Assembly (NCBI GenBank): GCA_029067805.1
Contig: JAIEDW010000321.1
Span: 1 to 44,173, forward strand
Length of the DNA stretch: 44,173 nucleotides
Source: Lachnospiraceae bacterium
GTDB taxonomy: Bacteria > Bacillota > Clostridia > Lachnospirales > Lachnospiraceae
Direction of reading: 5' to 3'
Made by a program: the position numbers and the translations under genes. Under the pieces are notes generated by a model that saw only the letters and a list, made by a program, of their open reading frames with translations, made no database searches and was not told the origin of the DNA. Each line of letters starts with the position of its first letter. The first letter of the stretch is position 1. This document shows positions 1 through 9,268 of this stretch, piece after piece.

Positions 1-1100
1 CGTTTCACTTTAACATGCTCTTTTGCCTCAATCGCCTGATGCAGTCCGTCGGAATAACGGCGTCCGGGCATGATACGACCCGTAAACTCATCGACAATCA
101 ATACCTGATCATCCTTCACTACATAGTCCTGATCGCGGAACATCAGATTGTGCGCTCTGAGCGCAAGAATAATATTGTGCTGTATTTCAAGGTTTTCGGG
201 GTCTGCAAGATTCTCAATCTGGAAGAATTTCTCAACTCGCTCCACACCCGCTGCTGTGAGGTTTACAACCTTATCCTTCTCATTTACGATAAAGTCCCCT
301 GTTTCCTCCTGTTCAATACCCATGACAAAGTCCATTTTTGTCATCTCGGGAATATCCTCACCGCGCTTTAACTGTCTTGCCAGAATATCGCAGACTTCAT
401 AAAGCTTTGTCGATTTGCTGCTTTGACCTGATATGATGAGCGGCGTTCTCGCCTCATCGATCAAAACGGAGTCCACCTCGTCGATGATCGCATAATGCAA
501 ATCACGCAAAACAAGCTGCTCCTTATAAATGACCATATTATCACGCAGATAATCAAAGCCCAGCTCATTGTTGGTAACATATGTGATATCGCACGCATAA
601 GCTTCCCGTCTTTCCTCGGGCTTCATATCATTTAAAACAACGCCGACTTTCAAGCCTAGAAATTCATGCACCTGTCCCATCCACTCGGCATCTCGCTTTG
701 CAAGATAATCGTTTACCGTGACAACATGCACGCCCTTTCCTTCCAGTGCATTCAGGTATGCGGGCAAAAGCGCTGTCTGTGTTTTACCTTCACCGGTTCT
801 CATCTCCGCGATACGTCCCTGATGCAGGATAATGCCACCAATCAGCTGTACTCTGTAGTGCTCCTGACTAAGCACACGTTTTGCGCCCTCGCGGACAACC
901 GCATACGCCTCGGGGAGAATATCATCAAGACTTGTCCCCTCGGACACTCTCTTTTTAAATTCAGCAGTTTTCGCCCGAAGCTCCTCGTCGGTAAGTCTTC
1001 CCATCTCCTCGCGATAACTCTCTATCTTTTTTACAATGGGTTCTATCCTTCTAAGCTCACGGTCACTGTGTGTACCAAATACTTTTTCTACAATACTCAT
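1..1100 (-). CDS. secA: Preprotein translocase ATPase SecA, N-terminal part (runs off the window)
   Basis: SecA is the ATPase motor that pushes unfolded preproteins through the SecYEG channel. About 366 N-terminal residues are present; the reading frame is still open at base 1, so the C-terminal part lies outside. The translation starts [10 protein letters not shown] and has the usual SecA opening, the Walker A segment MRTGEGKT (GEGKT at residues 103-107), the [12 protein letters not shown] segment, and the DEVD Walker B (207-210) followed by [15 protein letters not shown]. The ATG at 1098-1100 is preceded by GGAG at a 6-base spacing, and a near-consensus promoter lies just upstream. Sequence conservation is that of the housekeeping SecA rather than an accessory SecA2, but the distinguishing C-terminal region is not visible. 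Confidence 0.97.
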   Translation of the reverse strand, partial: MSIVEKVFGTHSDRELRRIEPIVKKIESYREEMGRLTDEELRAKTAEFKKRVSEGTSLDDILPEAYAVVREGAKRVLSQEHYRVQLIGGIILHQGRIAEMRTGEGKTQTALLPAYLNALEGKGVHVVTVNDYLAKRDAEWMGQVHEFLGLKVGVVLNDMKPEERREAYACDITYVTNNELGFDYLRDNMVIYKEQLVLRDLHYAIIDEVDSVLIDEARTPLIISGQSSKSTKLYEVCDILARQLKRGEDIPEMTKMDFVMGIEQEETGDFIVNEKDKVVNLTAAGVERVEKFFQIENLADPENLEIQHNIILALRAHNLMFRDQDYVVKDDQVLIVDEFTGRIMPGRRYSDGLHQAIEAKEHVKVK

Positions 1101-1163
1101 CTTCGGCTCCAATCATTATAATTATCATTCTCTTAGAGTGCATAATTACACACACTATTATGT

Positions 1164-1192
1164 ATTGTAACAGATTCAATATGTAAATTCAA
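1164..1192 (-). promoter_or_regulatory. Probable sigma-A promoter of secA
   Basis: Read on the minus strand, a -35 box TTGAAT (1187-1192) and a -10 box TACAAT (1164-1169) are separated by 17 bases, 63 bases ahead of the secA start codon. Spacing and match are good for a vegetative sigma-A promoter. The prediction rests on sequence alone. Confidence 0.6.
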
Positions 1193-1235
1193 TGAATTTT
1201 CAATTAACAAAGCATGAACAGCATGAATATACATG

Positions 1236-1262
1236 AAAAGAGCATCGCCAAACGGCGACGCT
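1236..1262 (-). terminator. Terminator after pyrF
   Basis: On the minus strand AGCGTCGCC, a GTTT loop and GGCGATGCT form a 9-bp stem (one G-U pair) six bases after the pyrF stop codon, followed by a short T-rich tail (CTTTTC). The tail is modest, so termination may be partial. It separates the nrdD-pyrF unit from secA, which has its own promoter. Confidence 0.65.
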
Positions 1263-1267
1263 GCTTT

Positions 1268-2203
1268 CTATTTTCCCGCATTTTCAAATGCACTGTTGAT
1301 ATCTTCAATCATGTCGATAACTGCCTGTCTGGAAGCATCTGCAAAATTCTCCGCTCCAAAACTGCTGTATTTCTCATTTTGGTAAGCCGCAATGATTCCT
1401 CTCGACGAATTTACAATTGCGCCTAATCTGTTGTCGTCAAAAAAGTGTACCAAATCCTTTCCCGATGCGCCCTGTGCGCCATACCCCGGCACAAGGATAA
1501 ACGATTGGGGCATTATCTTTCTTAAAACTTTGCCCTGTTCGGGATATGTCGCTCCGACAACCGCTCCCACATAACTGTAACCGTTTGTACCCATAAGCTG
1601 TTCGCCCCATGCGGCTACCTTTTCGCCGACATGTTCATAGAGCGGCCGGTTATCAATCAGTCTGTCCTGAAACTCTCCGCTGCTTGGATTTGATGTTTTC
1701 ACAAGGATAAATAACCCTTTCTTTTCCTCCTTGCAGACATCGATAAAGGGTTGTACGCCGTCTGTACCAAGATAGGGATTGACCGTCACAAAATCCTCGT
1801 TAAACGCCACACACACACTGCTTCCCACTTGAACCTTTCCAAGATGCGCCGTGGCATACGCAGATGACGTGGAACCAATATCGCCACGCTTGATATCACC
1901 GATTACCACAAGTCCCTTTCCCTTACAATAATCGACCGTCTTTTGAAATGCTACCAGCCCCGGAATGCCAAACTGTTCATACATCGCAATCTGCGGCTTC
2001 ACCGCCGGAATTAAATCACATATGTTATCAATAATTTCCTTATTATAAAGCCATATCGCCTCTGCTGCGCCTTCAAGCGTTTCCCCCTTAGACGCAAATG
2101 CTGTTTTTTTGATATGTTCCGGCACAAATTTCATCATCGGGTCAAGCCCGACAACAATTGGTGCTCCCGTCTTTTTTATTTTTTCAATCAGTTTATCTAT
2201 CAT
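1268..2203 (-). CDS. pyrF: Orotidine 5'-phosphate decarboxylase (subfamily 2)
   Basis: This enzyme decarboxylates orotidine monophosphate to UMP, the last step of de novo pyrimidine synthesis. The 311-residue protein has the active-site block GDIKRGDIGST near residue 102, with the charged Asp-Lys-Arg-Asp group typical of the longer subfamily 2 enzymes (about 280-310 residues, against about 230 for subfamily 1). The N-terminal VGLDP motif and the C-terminal VNSSRGI phosphate-binding segment are also present. The start at 2203 follows an AGAGGG ribosome binding site, only 12 bases after the nrdD stop, so the two genes are probably co-transcribed. The pairing places deoxynucleotide and pyrimidine supply in one unit. 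Confidence 0.95.
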   Translation of the reverse strand: MIDKLIEKIKKTGAPIVVGLDPMMKFVPEHIKKTAFASKGETLEGAAEAIWLYNKEIIDNICDLIPAVKPQIAMYEQFGIPGLVAFQKTVDYCKGKGLVVIGDIKRGDIGSTSSAYATAHLGKVQVGSSVCVAFNEDFVTVNPYLGTDGVQPFIDVCKEEKKGLFILVKTSNPSSGEFQDRLIDNRPLYEHVGEKVAAWGEQLMGTNGYSYVGAVVGATYPEQGKVLRKIMPQSFILVPGYGAQGASGKDLVHFFDDNRLGAIVNSSRGIIAAYQNEKYSSFGAENFADASRQAVIDMIEDINSAFENAGK

Positions 2204-2215
2204 TATTTATCCCTC

Positions 2216-4627
2216 TTACAGACCCGTATTCACAAACTCCGCATAACGCCTGATGTTGGATGCGTTTACATATTTCTGCTGTGACTGCCCCGACACGATT
2301 ACAAGAGTCGGCGCCTGCATCACACCATACGCAACCGCAAGATCCGAATTCTCCTCGGCATCCACCACAACGTAATCCATGTCCTTTAAATATTGCTTTG
2401 CAAGCGTACAGTTCGGACAGGTCTTCGTTGTAAAAAGCATTTTCTTACTTCGGTCTTTCCTCTCATTTACACGCTCCGTTGCTGCACGTTCGCGCACTGC
2501 TGCTTTCTTTGATACGGTCTTACATTCCGCATTCTTTTCCGTTGGTGCGGTTACCGTACTGCCCATCTTGTATTCCGTACGGTTTGCATATTCCTGAAGC
2601 TTTCCGTCGTTCCAATTCTGTACCGGTCGATAATAACCCGTAATACGACTGTATACTTCCGTCACTCTGCCGCACTTCGGACAACGCTTTTGTTCCCCAC
2701 TGAGATAACCGTGCTCCTGACATACTGAGTATGTCGGCGACATCGTATAATACGGAAGCTTATAATTTTCGGCAATCGTCTTTACAAGCTGTGCCGCCGC
2801 TTTCCAATCCGGTAGCTTTTCTCCCAGGAATGCATGGAAGACTGTTCCCGATGTATAGAGCGTTTGCAGTTCGTCCTGTATGTCAAGCGCATCAAAAATA
2901 TCTGTCGTGTAATCAACCGGAAGATGTGAAGAATTGGTATAGTAAGGCGTATCTCCCTCATGTCCCGCTGTAACAATATCCGCATATTTTTCTTTGTCAT
3001 GCTTTGCAAGCCGATATGTCGTGCTTTCTGCAGGTGTCGCCTCCAGATTATATAAATCCCCATATTGCTCCTGATAATCAGACAGGCGCTCACGCATGTG
3101 GTTGAGCACTTCTTTTGCGAAGTCCTGCGCTTCCTTATGCGACAAGTCCTTCTTCAGCCAGTTTGCATTCAATCCCGCCTCGTTCATGCCGATCACGCCG
3201 ATTGTTGAGAAGTGATTCTCAAAACTGCCAAGATATCGTTTTGTATATGGATACAAGCCTTCTTCCAAAAGCTTTGAAATGACATTTCGCTTAATTTTCA
3301 AAGAACGCGCAGACAAATCCATCATGCGGTCAAGACGCTTGTAAAAATCATTCTTATCTGCCGCGAGATACGCAATTCGTGGAAGATTGATCGTGACAAC
3401 ACCCACGCTTCCCGTGCTCTCACCCGAGCCAAAAAAACCACCTGTTTTTTTACGCAGTTCCCTCAAATCAAGGCGCAGACGGCAACACATGCTGCGCACA
3501 TCGGAAGGCTCCATATCAGAATTGATATAGTTTGAAAAATAAGGGGTTCCATACTTCGCGGTCATTTCAAATAACAGGCGGTTGTTTTCCGTGTCTGACC
3601 AATCGAAATCACTTGTTATTGAATATGTCGGAATCGGATACTGGAACCCTCTGCCGTTTGCATCGCCCTCAATCATGGTTTCGATAAACGCCTTGTTTAT
3701 CATATCCATCTCGCGCTTGCAATCCCTATAGCAGAAATCCATCTCCTCGCCGCCGACAATCGCAGGAAGCTCCGCAAGATCATTCGGCACGGTCCAATCG
3801 AGCGTAATGTTGCTGAAAGGCGCCTGTGTTCCCCAGCGGCTCGGTGTGTTCACGCCATAGATAAATGCCTCGATGCATTTTTTTACTTCTTTATAGGAGA
3901 GGTTATCCACCTTTACAAACGGTGCAAGATAGGTATCAAAGGAAGAAAATGCCTGCGCTCCTGCCCATTCGTTCTGCATGATGCCAAGGAAATTGACCAT
4001 CTGATTGCAGAGCACTGACAGATGCTTTGCGGGCGCTGATGTAATTTTTCCGGGAATACCGCCAAGACCTTCTCTGATCAGCTGTTTTAGGGACCAGCCG
4101 GCGCAGTAACCCGTGAGCATGGATAAATCATGGATATGGATATCGGCATTTCTGTGTGCCTGTGCGATTTCTTCGTCATAGATTTCAGAAAGCCAGTAGT
4201 TTGCTGTTACGGCTCCGGAGTTTGATAAGATCAAGCCCCCCACCGAGTAGGTAACGGTCGAATTTTCCTTCACACGCCAGTCTTCTACTTTGACGTAGCT
4301 GTTTACAACCTCTTTATAATCAAGAATTGTTGACTTCATGTTGCGCATTTTTTCCCGTTGTTTGCGATACAGGATAAATGCCTTTGCGGTTTCGGTATAG
4401 CCAGACTGCTCCAAAACCTTTTCCACGCTGTCCTGAATGTCCTCCACGCAGATTTTTTCCGCGTTGATCTTCTCTTGCATATCCGCAGTGACTCTGAGTG
4501 TCAACAAGTCCACAATGTCCTTATCGTACTGCATTTGTGTCGCGTCAAATGCCTTGACCATCGCCCCGCCAATCTTTCCCAGCACAAAATTCGTTTCACT
4601 GCCGTCTCTTTTGATTACCCTAAACAT
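2216..4627 (-). CDS. nrdD: Anaerobic (class III) ribonucleoside-triphosphate reductase with fused C-terminal redoxin domain
   Basis: NrdD reduces ribonucleoside triphosphates to deoxynucleotides without oxygen, using a glycyl radical installed by the NrdG activase. The 803-residue protein starts with an ATP-cone (about residues 1-90), followed by the glycyl-radical barrel. Near the C-terminus a zinc site reads C636-x2-H639 ... C649-x2-C652, and the radical loop RITGYY puts the glycyl radical at Gly664. Unlike standard NrdD, the chain does not end there: a charged linker (about 690-728) leads to a thioredoxin/glutaredoxin-like domain with CPNC at 737-740 and a cis-proline APT segment. Such a domain could supply reducing equivalents to the active site, replacing formate; this is inference from the NrdD2/NrdD3 types that use thioredoxin or glutaredoxin. 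No nrdG lies beside it. Confidence 0.95.
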   Translation of the reverse strand: MFRVIKRDGSETNFVLGKIGGAMVKAFDATQMQYDKDIVDLLTLRVTADMQEKINAEKICVEDIQDSVEKVLEQSGYTETAKAFILYRKQREKMRNMKSTILDYKEVVNSYVKVEDWRVKENSTVTYSVGGLILSNSGAVTANYWLSEIYDEEIAQAHRNADIHIHDLSMLTGYCAGWSLKQLIREGLGGIPGKITSAPAKHLSVLCNQMVNFLGIMQNEWAGAQAFSSFDTYLAPFVKVDNLSYKEVKKCIEAFIYGVNTPSRWGTQAPFSNITLDWTVPNDLAELPAIVGGEEMDFCYRDCKREMDMINKAFIETMIEGDANGRGFQYPIPTYSITSDFDWSDTENNRLLFEMTAKYGTPYFSNYINSDMEPSDVRSMCCRLRLDLRELRKKTGGFFGSGESTGSVGVVTINLPRIAYLAADKNDFYKRLDRMMDLSARSLKIKRNVISKLLEEGLYPYTKRYLGSFENHFSTIGVIGMNEAGLNANWLKKDLSHKEAQDFAKEVLNHMRERLSDYQEQYGDLYNLEATPAESTTYRLAKHDKEKYADIVTAGHEGDTPYYTNSSHLPVDYTTDIFDALDIQDELQTLYTSGTVFHAFLGEKLPDWKAAAQLVKTIAENYKLPYYTMSPTYSVCQEHGYLSGEQKRCPKCGRVTEVYSRITGYYRPVQNWNDGKLQEYANRTEYKMGSTVTAPTEKNAECKTVSKKAAVRERAATERVNERKDRSKKMLFTTKTCPNCTLAKQYLKDMDYVVVDAEENSDLAVAYGVMQAPTLVIVSGQSQQKYVNASNIRRYAEFVNTGL

Positions 4628-4650
4628 GTATACTCTCCTTCCCTCGGCTC

Positions 4651-4739
4651 GCCCGTATAGGCATAAAAAACCTAATCGCTATGCGATTATAAGATAATGT
4701 CGATAGACATTATCTCCGCCCGTATGGGCATAAAAAACC
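4651..4739. repeat. Two copies of a 22-bp repeat interleaved with perfect palindromes
   Basis: Two 22-bp copies, at 4651-4672 and 4718-4739, differ at one base: GCCCGTATAGGCATAAAAAA and GCCCGTATGGGCATAAAAAA, each followed by CC. Each is joined to a different perfect hairpin. The first is followed by TAATCGC-TAT-GCGATTA (4673-4689), the second by a longer palindrome at 4736-4762. A third palindrome, GATAATGTC-GATA-GACATTATC (4693-4714), sits between them. The constant module plus variable hairpin pattern resembles dispersed intergenic repeat families (REP/MITE-like). It lies between the nrdD start and the end of the upstream operon and contains no open frame. Confidence 0.6.
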
Positions 4740-4762
4740 ATAATTGCAATGCAATTATGGTT
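4736..4762 (-). terminator. Hairpin with T-run, probable terminator of the maltodextrin operon
   Basis: On the minus strand AACCATAATTGC and GCAATTATGGTT form a perfect 12-bp stem with a 3-base loop; the stem runs directly into TTTT followed by ATG. It lies about 130 bases after the TPR gene stop codon and ahead of nrdD. The stem is AT-rich, so its strength as a terminator is uncertain, and it also belongs to the repeat cluster there. Confidence 0.5.
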
Positions 4763-4890
4763 ACATAATATCAGACAAAAGAGCACATGTCAATCGAACA
4801 CTACTAAATAGCTTGTGTTCTTTTATATAATAATACAATATCTTGTGTTTTTATGACAATACTGTCATATTTTTAATGCCTTATTTTACG

Positions 4891-5958
4891 TCAACGCGTC
4901 TGTAAGAACTCATATTCGCGGCTTGCTTTCGCATCGTCCGGGTATATCTGAAGATACTCCTGCATCATTTTCTTTGCATCGGAAAAGTTGCCAAGATACT
5001 CGTTTGCCACGATTCTGTTATATTTTAATTCTTGAATATAGGGTGTTTCGCCAATCTCAATCCCCGCCTCAAAAGCAGAAAGCGCCTCCTCATACTTCTC
5101 CTGCTTCATTAGGCACATACCAAGGCTGTTATAGATTGCAGCATCCGGCATGTTGGAATTCAGATACGTCTGATATACCCCCGTAGCATAATTCATGTCG
5201 CCAAGCTTTTCATAGGTCTGTCCGAGCAACAGCGACTTTCCCGCATCATTCCCGTTTATGGAACCATCAAGATAGATGCGCGCATTCTGATAATCCTCAA
5301 GATAATAATAAATCGTGCCTTTTTCCGCGTCGGAAAGGTTCTTGTCTTTTTTCTCCAAAAACGCAGAAAGGTATGTCTTTCCCTCCTCACCAAAGCCCGC
5401 AGCCTCCATCTCCACATAGGCGTCTGTCACAAGCGTAAGATTGTCCGAGTCAAGCGAAAACGCTTTCTCAAAATCGGCAAGCGCATCCTCATAGTTATTT
5501 TGCTTCAAAAGTGTACATGCCCTAAGATAATATGCGTCAAGTTCCTTGCTTTTCAGTGCAATAATTGCCGAATATATGGTTTTAGCATCCTCATATTTTC
5601 CCTGTTTCATATATGCCGACGCCAGATAATAGTTCGTATCGTATTCCAATGCCGTAAGCTTATTTCCAGCATTTTCAATCGACTCCAAAAACGAACTTTC
5701 CGCCTTTGCATAATCGCCAAGCCCCATATAGGCGATGCCCTCTCCCCTGCTCGTAAGCTGCAAGTCTTCGTTATTTAGTCTTGCAAGATCGAAACAGGAA
5801 AGCGCACCTTGAAAATCATATTGCGCAACCAGCTCCATTCCCTGATCCAAATTCGTATTTTCTGTTTTCTCTCCACAGCCAAAAAGGCATACTGCCGCTG
5901 CGGCGGCAAGTATGCTCATTTTTATAGTTCGTATCTTATATGTTACTCTTCTGTTCAA
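4891..5958 (-). CDS. TPR-repeat lipoprotein
   Basis: Predicted lipoprotein of about 355 residues built mostly from tetratricopeptide repeats, which usually mediate protein-protein contacts. The best start is TTG at 5956-5958, preceded by AGGGGG at about 9 bases. It gives a positively charged N-region and a lipoprotein signal ending in LFGC, the lipidated cysteine. An upstream ATG in the same frame (6096) would overlap the end of malQ and bury the signal peptide, so it is unlikely. Repeats with the A-x2-YMGLGDYAKAESSF pattern recur through the chain (for example NNYEDALADFEKAF and QEKYEEALSAFEAG). It is 64 bases downstream of malQ and probably the last gene of that operon. Its specific role is unknown. 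Confidence 0.85.
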   Translation of the reverse strand: MNRRVTYKIRTIKMSILAAAAAVCLFGCGEKTENTNLDQGMELVAQYDFQGALSCFDLARLNNEDLQLTSRGEGIAYMGLGDYAKAESSFLESIENAGNKLTALEYDTNYYLASAYMKQGKYEDAKTIYSAIIALKSKELDAYYLRACTLLKQNNYEDALADFEKAFSLDSDNLTLVTDAYVEMEAAGFGEEGKTYLSAFLEKKDKNLSDAEKGTIYYYLEDYQNARIYLDGSINGNDAGKSLLLGQTYEKLGDMNYATGVYQTYLNSNMPDAAIYNSLGMCLMKQEKYEEALSAFEAGIEIGETPYIQELKYNRIVANEYLGNFSDAKKMMQEYLQIYPDDAKASREYEFLQTR

Positions 5959-6022
5959 TTCGTAATTCCCCCTGTTGACTCTCTCTCCATAAGCTTTGCT
6001 TGTCCTGATATAATTGCATTCC

Positions 6023-7507
6023 TCAATGTCTTTTTGTTCTGCCGTAAAGCCGCGCAAGCTCCAACATATGTTTTGAAAGTTCTTCTGTACACGCACCTTT
6101 TGCCATTCTCCACTCCCAGTTTCCGCCTAGTGTCGACGGCGTGTTGATGCGCGCCTCGCCGCCAAGCTCCAGATAATCCTGTATGGGAATGATCGCCGTA
6201 TCCGCCACACACCCAAGCGCAGCACGGATTAAACTGTCACAGACCGCGGCATTTCTTTTGACGCCCAGATACTTCTTTGCAAACGCCAAGTCTTTCCTAT
6301 TCATACTCGTAATCCAGCCGTTTACGGTGTCATTGTCATGCGTTCCCGTATATACCACACAGTTATTTGGATAATTATAAGGAAGATAGTCGCTTTCCTC
6401 TCTTGAGTCAAATGCAAACTGCAACACCTTCATGCCGGGATATTTTGTTTTTTTCACAAGCTTTAATACGCTCGGGGTCAAAAATCCCAAATCTTCCGCA
6501 ATGACAGGACGGTTTCCGAGTGTCTTTTTTACAGCCTCAAACAGCTTGTACCCCGGTCCTTTCTTCCACACACCGTTTTGTGCGGTCTTATCGCCGTAAG
6601 GCACAGACCAGTATTCATCAAAACCCCTGAAATGGTCAATGCGCACCACATCATAAATTTGAAAGCAATATTCCAAGCGTCTAAGCCACCATACAAATTT
6701 CGTCTTTTCATGGTAATCCCACCGGTATAATGGGTTTCCCCACAGCTGCCCCGTTTCCGAAAACGCATCAGGCGGACAGCCCGCCACCGCAATTGGAATA
6801 TTTTTCTCATCCAGCTGGAAAAGCTCCGGATTTGCCCATGTATCGGCACTGTCAAATGCTACATAGATCGGGATATCACCAACGATTTGGATTCCTTTTT
6901 TGTTTGCGTATGTTTTCAGATCCAGCCATTGCATAGCGAAAAGATACTGCTGATAGCAGTAAAACGCAATCTCGTTTGCAAGTTTCTTTTCGTATTCCGC
7001 CATAACCTTTGGCTTTCTGAGCCGAAGTCCCTCGTCCCATTCAATCCACGAAATACCGCCAAGCGAGTCCTTGATTGCCATATACATGGCATAATCTTTC
7101 AGCCACAGCTTGTTTTCTTCCACAAACTTCCGGTACTCCGCATTCTCACTGATATTGGATCGTTCAAATGCCTTCTTTAACAGCGTGAATCTTGTATTAT
7201 AAATCTTTTCGTAGTTAACCTTCTTTGCGTCATCCCCAAAGTCAACTGCCATACATTCTTTTTCGGTCAGCAGTCCCTCGTCAATAAGCCTGTCAAGACA
7301 GATATAGTACGGGCTGCCCGCAAAGGTTGAAAAGGATTGATACGGCGAATCCCCATAACCGGTAGGACCAAGCGGCAAAATCTGCCAAAGCGACTGTCCA
7401 GACTGCGCCAAAAAGTCTACAAAATCATATGCCTCCTTCGAAAATCCTCCGATGCCGAATCGCGACGGAATACTGGATATCGGCATCAATACGCCACATC
7501 TTCTCAT
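6023..7507 (-). CDS. malQ: 4-alpha-glucanotransferase (amylomaltase, GH77)
   Basis: Transfers alpha-1,4-glucan segments between maltodextrins, releasing glucose and longer chains that glycogen/maltodextrin phosphorylase can use. The 494-residue protein has the GH77 signatures: the N-terminal PISSIPSRFGIGGF and LPLGPTGYGDSPYQ blocks, the nucleophile segment VVRIDHFRGFDEYW, the acid/base segment VIAEDLGFLTPSV and the THDNDT segment. Length matches bacterial amylomaltases (about 490-500). The start at 7507 follows AAAGGG. It is 25 bases downstream of the permease genes, consistent with an operon importing and trimming maltodextrins in the cytoplasm. It would work together with the glycogen phosphorylase encoded at 22147-24414. 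Confidence 0.96.
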   Translation of the reverse strand: MRRCGVLMPISSIPSRFGIGGFSKEAYDFVDFLAQSGQSLWQILPLGPTGYGDSPYQSFSTFAGSPYYICLDRLIDEGLLTEKECMAVDFGDDAKKVNYEKIYNTRFTLLKKAFERSNISENAEYRKFVEENKLWLKDYAMYMAIKDSLGGISWIEWDEGLRLRKPKVMAEYEKKLANEIAFYCYQQYLFAMQWLDLKTYANKKGIQIVGDIPIYVAFDSADTWANPELFQLDEKNIPIAVAGCPPDAFSETGQLWGNPLYRWDYHEKTKFVWWLRRLEYCFQIYDVVRIDHFRGFDEYWSVPYGDKTAQNGVWKKGPGYKLFEAVKKTLGNRPVIAEDLGFLTPSVLKLVKKTKYPGMKVLQFAFDSREESDYLPYNYPNNCVVYTGTHDNDTVNGWITSMNRKDLAFAKKYLGVKRNAAVCDSLIRAALGCVADTAIIPIQDYLELGGEARINTPSTLGGNWEWRMAKGACTEELSKHMLELARLYGRTKRH

Positions 7508-7532
7508 TTTGATATCCCTTTCTTGTTGTTTT

Positions 7533-8375
7533 TTAGCCTTTTACCGCTCCCGCTACCACGCCTTCAATAATGTATTTCTGGCATACAATATAGAAAACAA
7601 TAATCGGAATGATTGCAAGTACGATCATCGCCATCATAGCGCCCATGTCAATTGCACCGTATCCGCCTTTGAGATACTGTATTGCGATCGGAATCGTCTT
7701 ATATTTGCGAATGTCGAGCACAAGGTAAGGCAGAAGGTAGTCATTCCATACCCACATTGCCTCCAAAATTGACACAGATATTGCAGTCGGTTTCATGACA
7801 GGAAATACGATTTGGAAATAAGTCTGAATCGGCGTACAGCCGTCAATCATCGCCGCCTCCTCGATTTCAAGCGGGATTGACTTTACGAAGCCGCAGAACA
7901 TAAACACAGCAAGTCCTGCCCCAAAGCCAAGGTATATTATTATTATACCAATTGGATTTCCTAAATGCAACATATCTGCAATTTTCGACAATGTAAACAT
8001 GACCATCTGGAACGGTACGATCATGGAAAACGCAAAGAGCATATACATTCCCGAGGTAAACATATTTTTTACTCTTGTGATGTACCAAGCGCACATTGAA
8101 GTACAAAGGATGATCACAAACACGGAACAGACCGTGATAAAAAGCGAATAGCCAAACGCCTGCGGAAGCTGTATCTTTTCGATACCGCCGATGTAGTTCT
8201 CAAAACCGACAAACGATTTTTCGTCAGGCAATGCAAACGGTCTGTTGCTGATAAAAATTTTCTTTTTAAAGGAATTGTACAATACAATGATGATCGGCAT
8301 GACATATACAAGTGATATCACTGCAAAAATTGCTGTCAAAAGTCCGCCGTGCTTTGCTTTTCTTACATTTGACAT
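7533..8375 (-). CDS. Sugar ABC transporter permease, MalG-like
   Basis: Inner-membrane permease of the CUT1 carbohydrate ABC family, 280 residues with about six membrane segments. The EAA loop that docks to the ATPase reads EEAAMIDGCTPIQTYFQIVFP near residue 185. Its start codon overlaps the stop of the partner permease by one base (TAATG), implying translational coupling. With malQ directly downstream and a binding protein upstream, the likely substrate is maltose or maltodextrin. No ATPase (MsmX/MalK type) is present; in Firmicutes this subunit is often shared and encoded elsewhere. Confidence 0.92.
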   Translation of the reverse strand: MSNVRKAKHGGLLTAIFAVISLVYVMPIIIVLYNSFKKKIFISNRPFALPDEKSFVGFENYIGGIEKIQLPQAFGYSLFITVCSVFVIILCTSMCAWYITRVKNMFTSGMYMLFAFSMIVPFQMVMFTLSKIADMLHLGNPIGIIIIYLGFGAGLAVFMFCGFVKSIPLEIEEAAMIDGCTPIQTYFQIVFPVMKPTAISVSILEAMWVWNDYLLPYLVLDIRKYKTIPIAIQYLKGGYGAIDMGAMMAMIVLAIIPIIVFYIVCQKYIIEGVVAGAVKG

Positions 8376-9217
8376 TATGCCTGCACCTCCTTATCTCTGG
8401 TCGCTCTAAGCTGTACGATCGCAATCACAGCCACAAGAATAAAGAAGACAACTGCCTTTGCCTGACCAACGCCCTCCCAGCCGTTTCTGCCATAAAATGT
8501 GTTGTAGATATTGAGCGCAAGCATCTCCGATTTGTTGGAAGGCTCACCTGCGGTCAATGCAAGGTTCTGATCAAAGAGTTTAAACGAGTTGGTAAGTGTC
8601 AGGAAAGAACAGATTGTGATGGACGGCATCACCATCGGCAGCGTCACATGGCGCAGCAATTGTCTGTTGTTTGCGCCGTCAATCCTGGCTGCCTCAATCA
8701 AATCGCCAGGGATATTCTGAATGCCCGCAATGTAGATGATCATCATATACCCCACCTGCTGCCAGCACATCAAGATCACGAGTCCCCAAAAGCCGTAAGC
8801 CGAACTGTAGGTAAGCGTACGCTCAAGGTTCGCCAAAAGTCCGTTTAAAATCAGCTGCCAGATATAACCCAGGATAATACCGCCAATTAAGTTTGGCATG
8901 AAAAATACGGTTCTGAAAATATTGGTTCCCTTGATTCCCTTTGTCAAAAGCATCGCAACCGCAAAGGCAAAGATATTGATCGCCAGTACGGATACGATGG
9001 TAAACAATGCCGTATACCAAAGCGAATGGGTAAATGTCGAATCCCCCCAAATCCTGATATAGTTTTTAATTCCTACAAATTTTGCGTCTGTTACTGTAGT
9101 AAATTCACAAAATGATAAATACACGCCCAATACAAACGGAAGGATAAAACCGATCGTAAACGCCGCAAGCGTCGGTAGTGCAAATATCGGGAAATATCTT
9201 TTAATTGCTTTGTCCAT
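8375..9217 (-). CDS. Sugar ABC transporter permease, MalF-like
   Basis: Second CUT1 permease subunit, 280 residues, six predicted membrane spans. The cytoplasmic EAA loop is EAARIDGANNRQLLRHVTLP near residue 185. It lacks the large periplasmic insertion of the E. coli MalF and is the compact type usual in Gram-positive bacteria. It would pair with the MalG-like subunit encoded by the overlapping next gene to form the transport channel for maltodextrins. A hairpin separates it from the binding-protein gene upstream, probably keeping permease output below that of the binding protein. Confidence 0.92.
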   Translation of the reverse strand: MDKAIKRYFPIFALPTLAAFTIGFILPFVLGVYLSFCEFTTVTDAKFVGIKNYIRIWGDSTFTHSLWYTALFTIVSVLAINIFAFAVAMLLTKGIKGTNIFRTVFFMPNLIGGIILGYIWQLILNGLLANLERTLTYSSAYGFWGLVILMCWQQVGYMMIIYIAGIQNIPGDLIEAARIDGANNRQLLRHVTLPMVMPSITICSFLTLTNSFKLFDQNLALTAGEPSNKSEMLALNIYNTFYGRNGWEGVGQAKAVVFFILVAVIAIVQLRATRDKEVQA

Positions 9218-9268
9218 AACCCTTGACCTCTCTTAAATTTTCAATAAGATTTATTTTTTTGCAAAAAG

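Noticed and set aside
5959-6096. Upstream ATG extension of the TPR lipoprotein
   Set aside because: It overlaps the end of malQ and would bury the lipoprotein signal; the TTG at 5958 has a good ribosome binding site.
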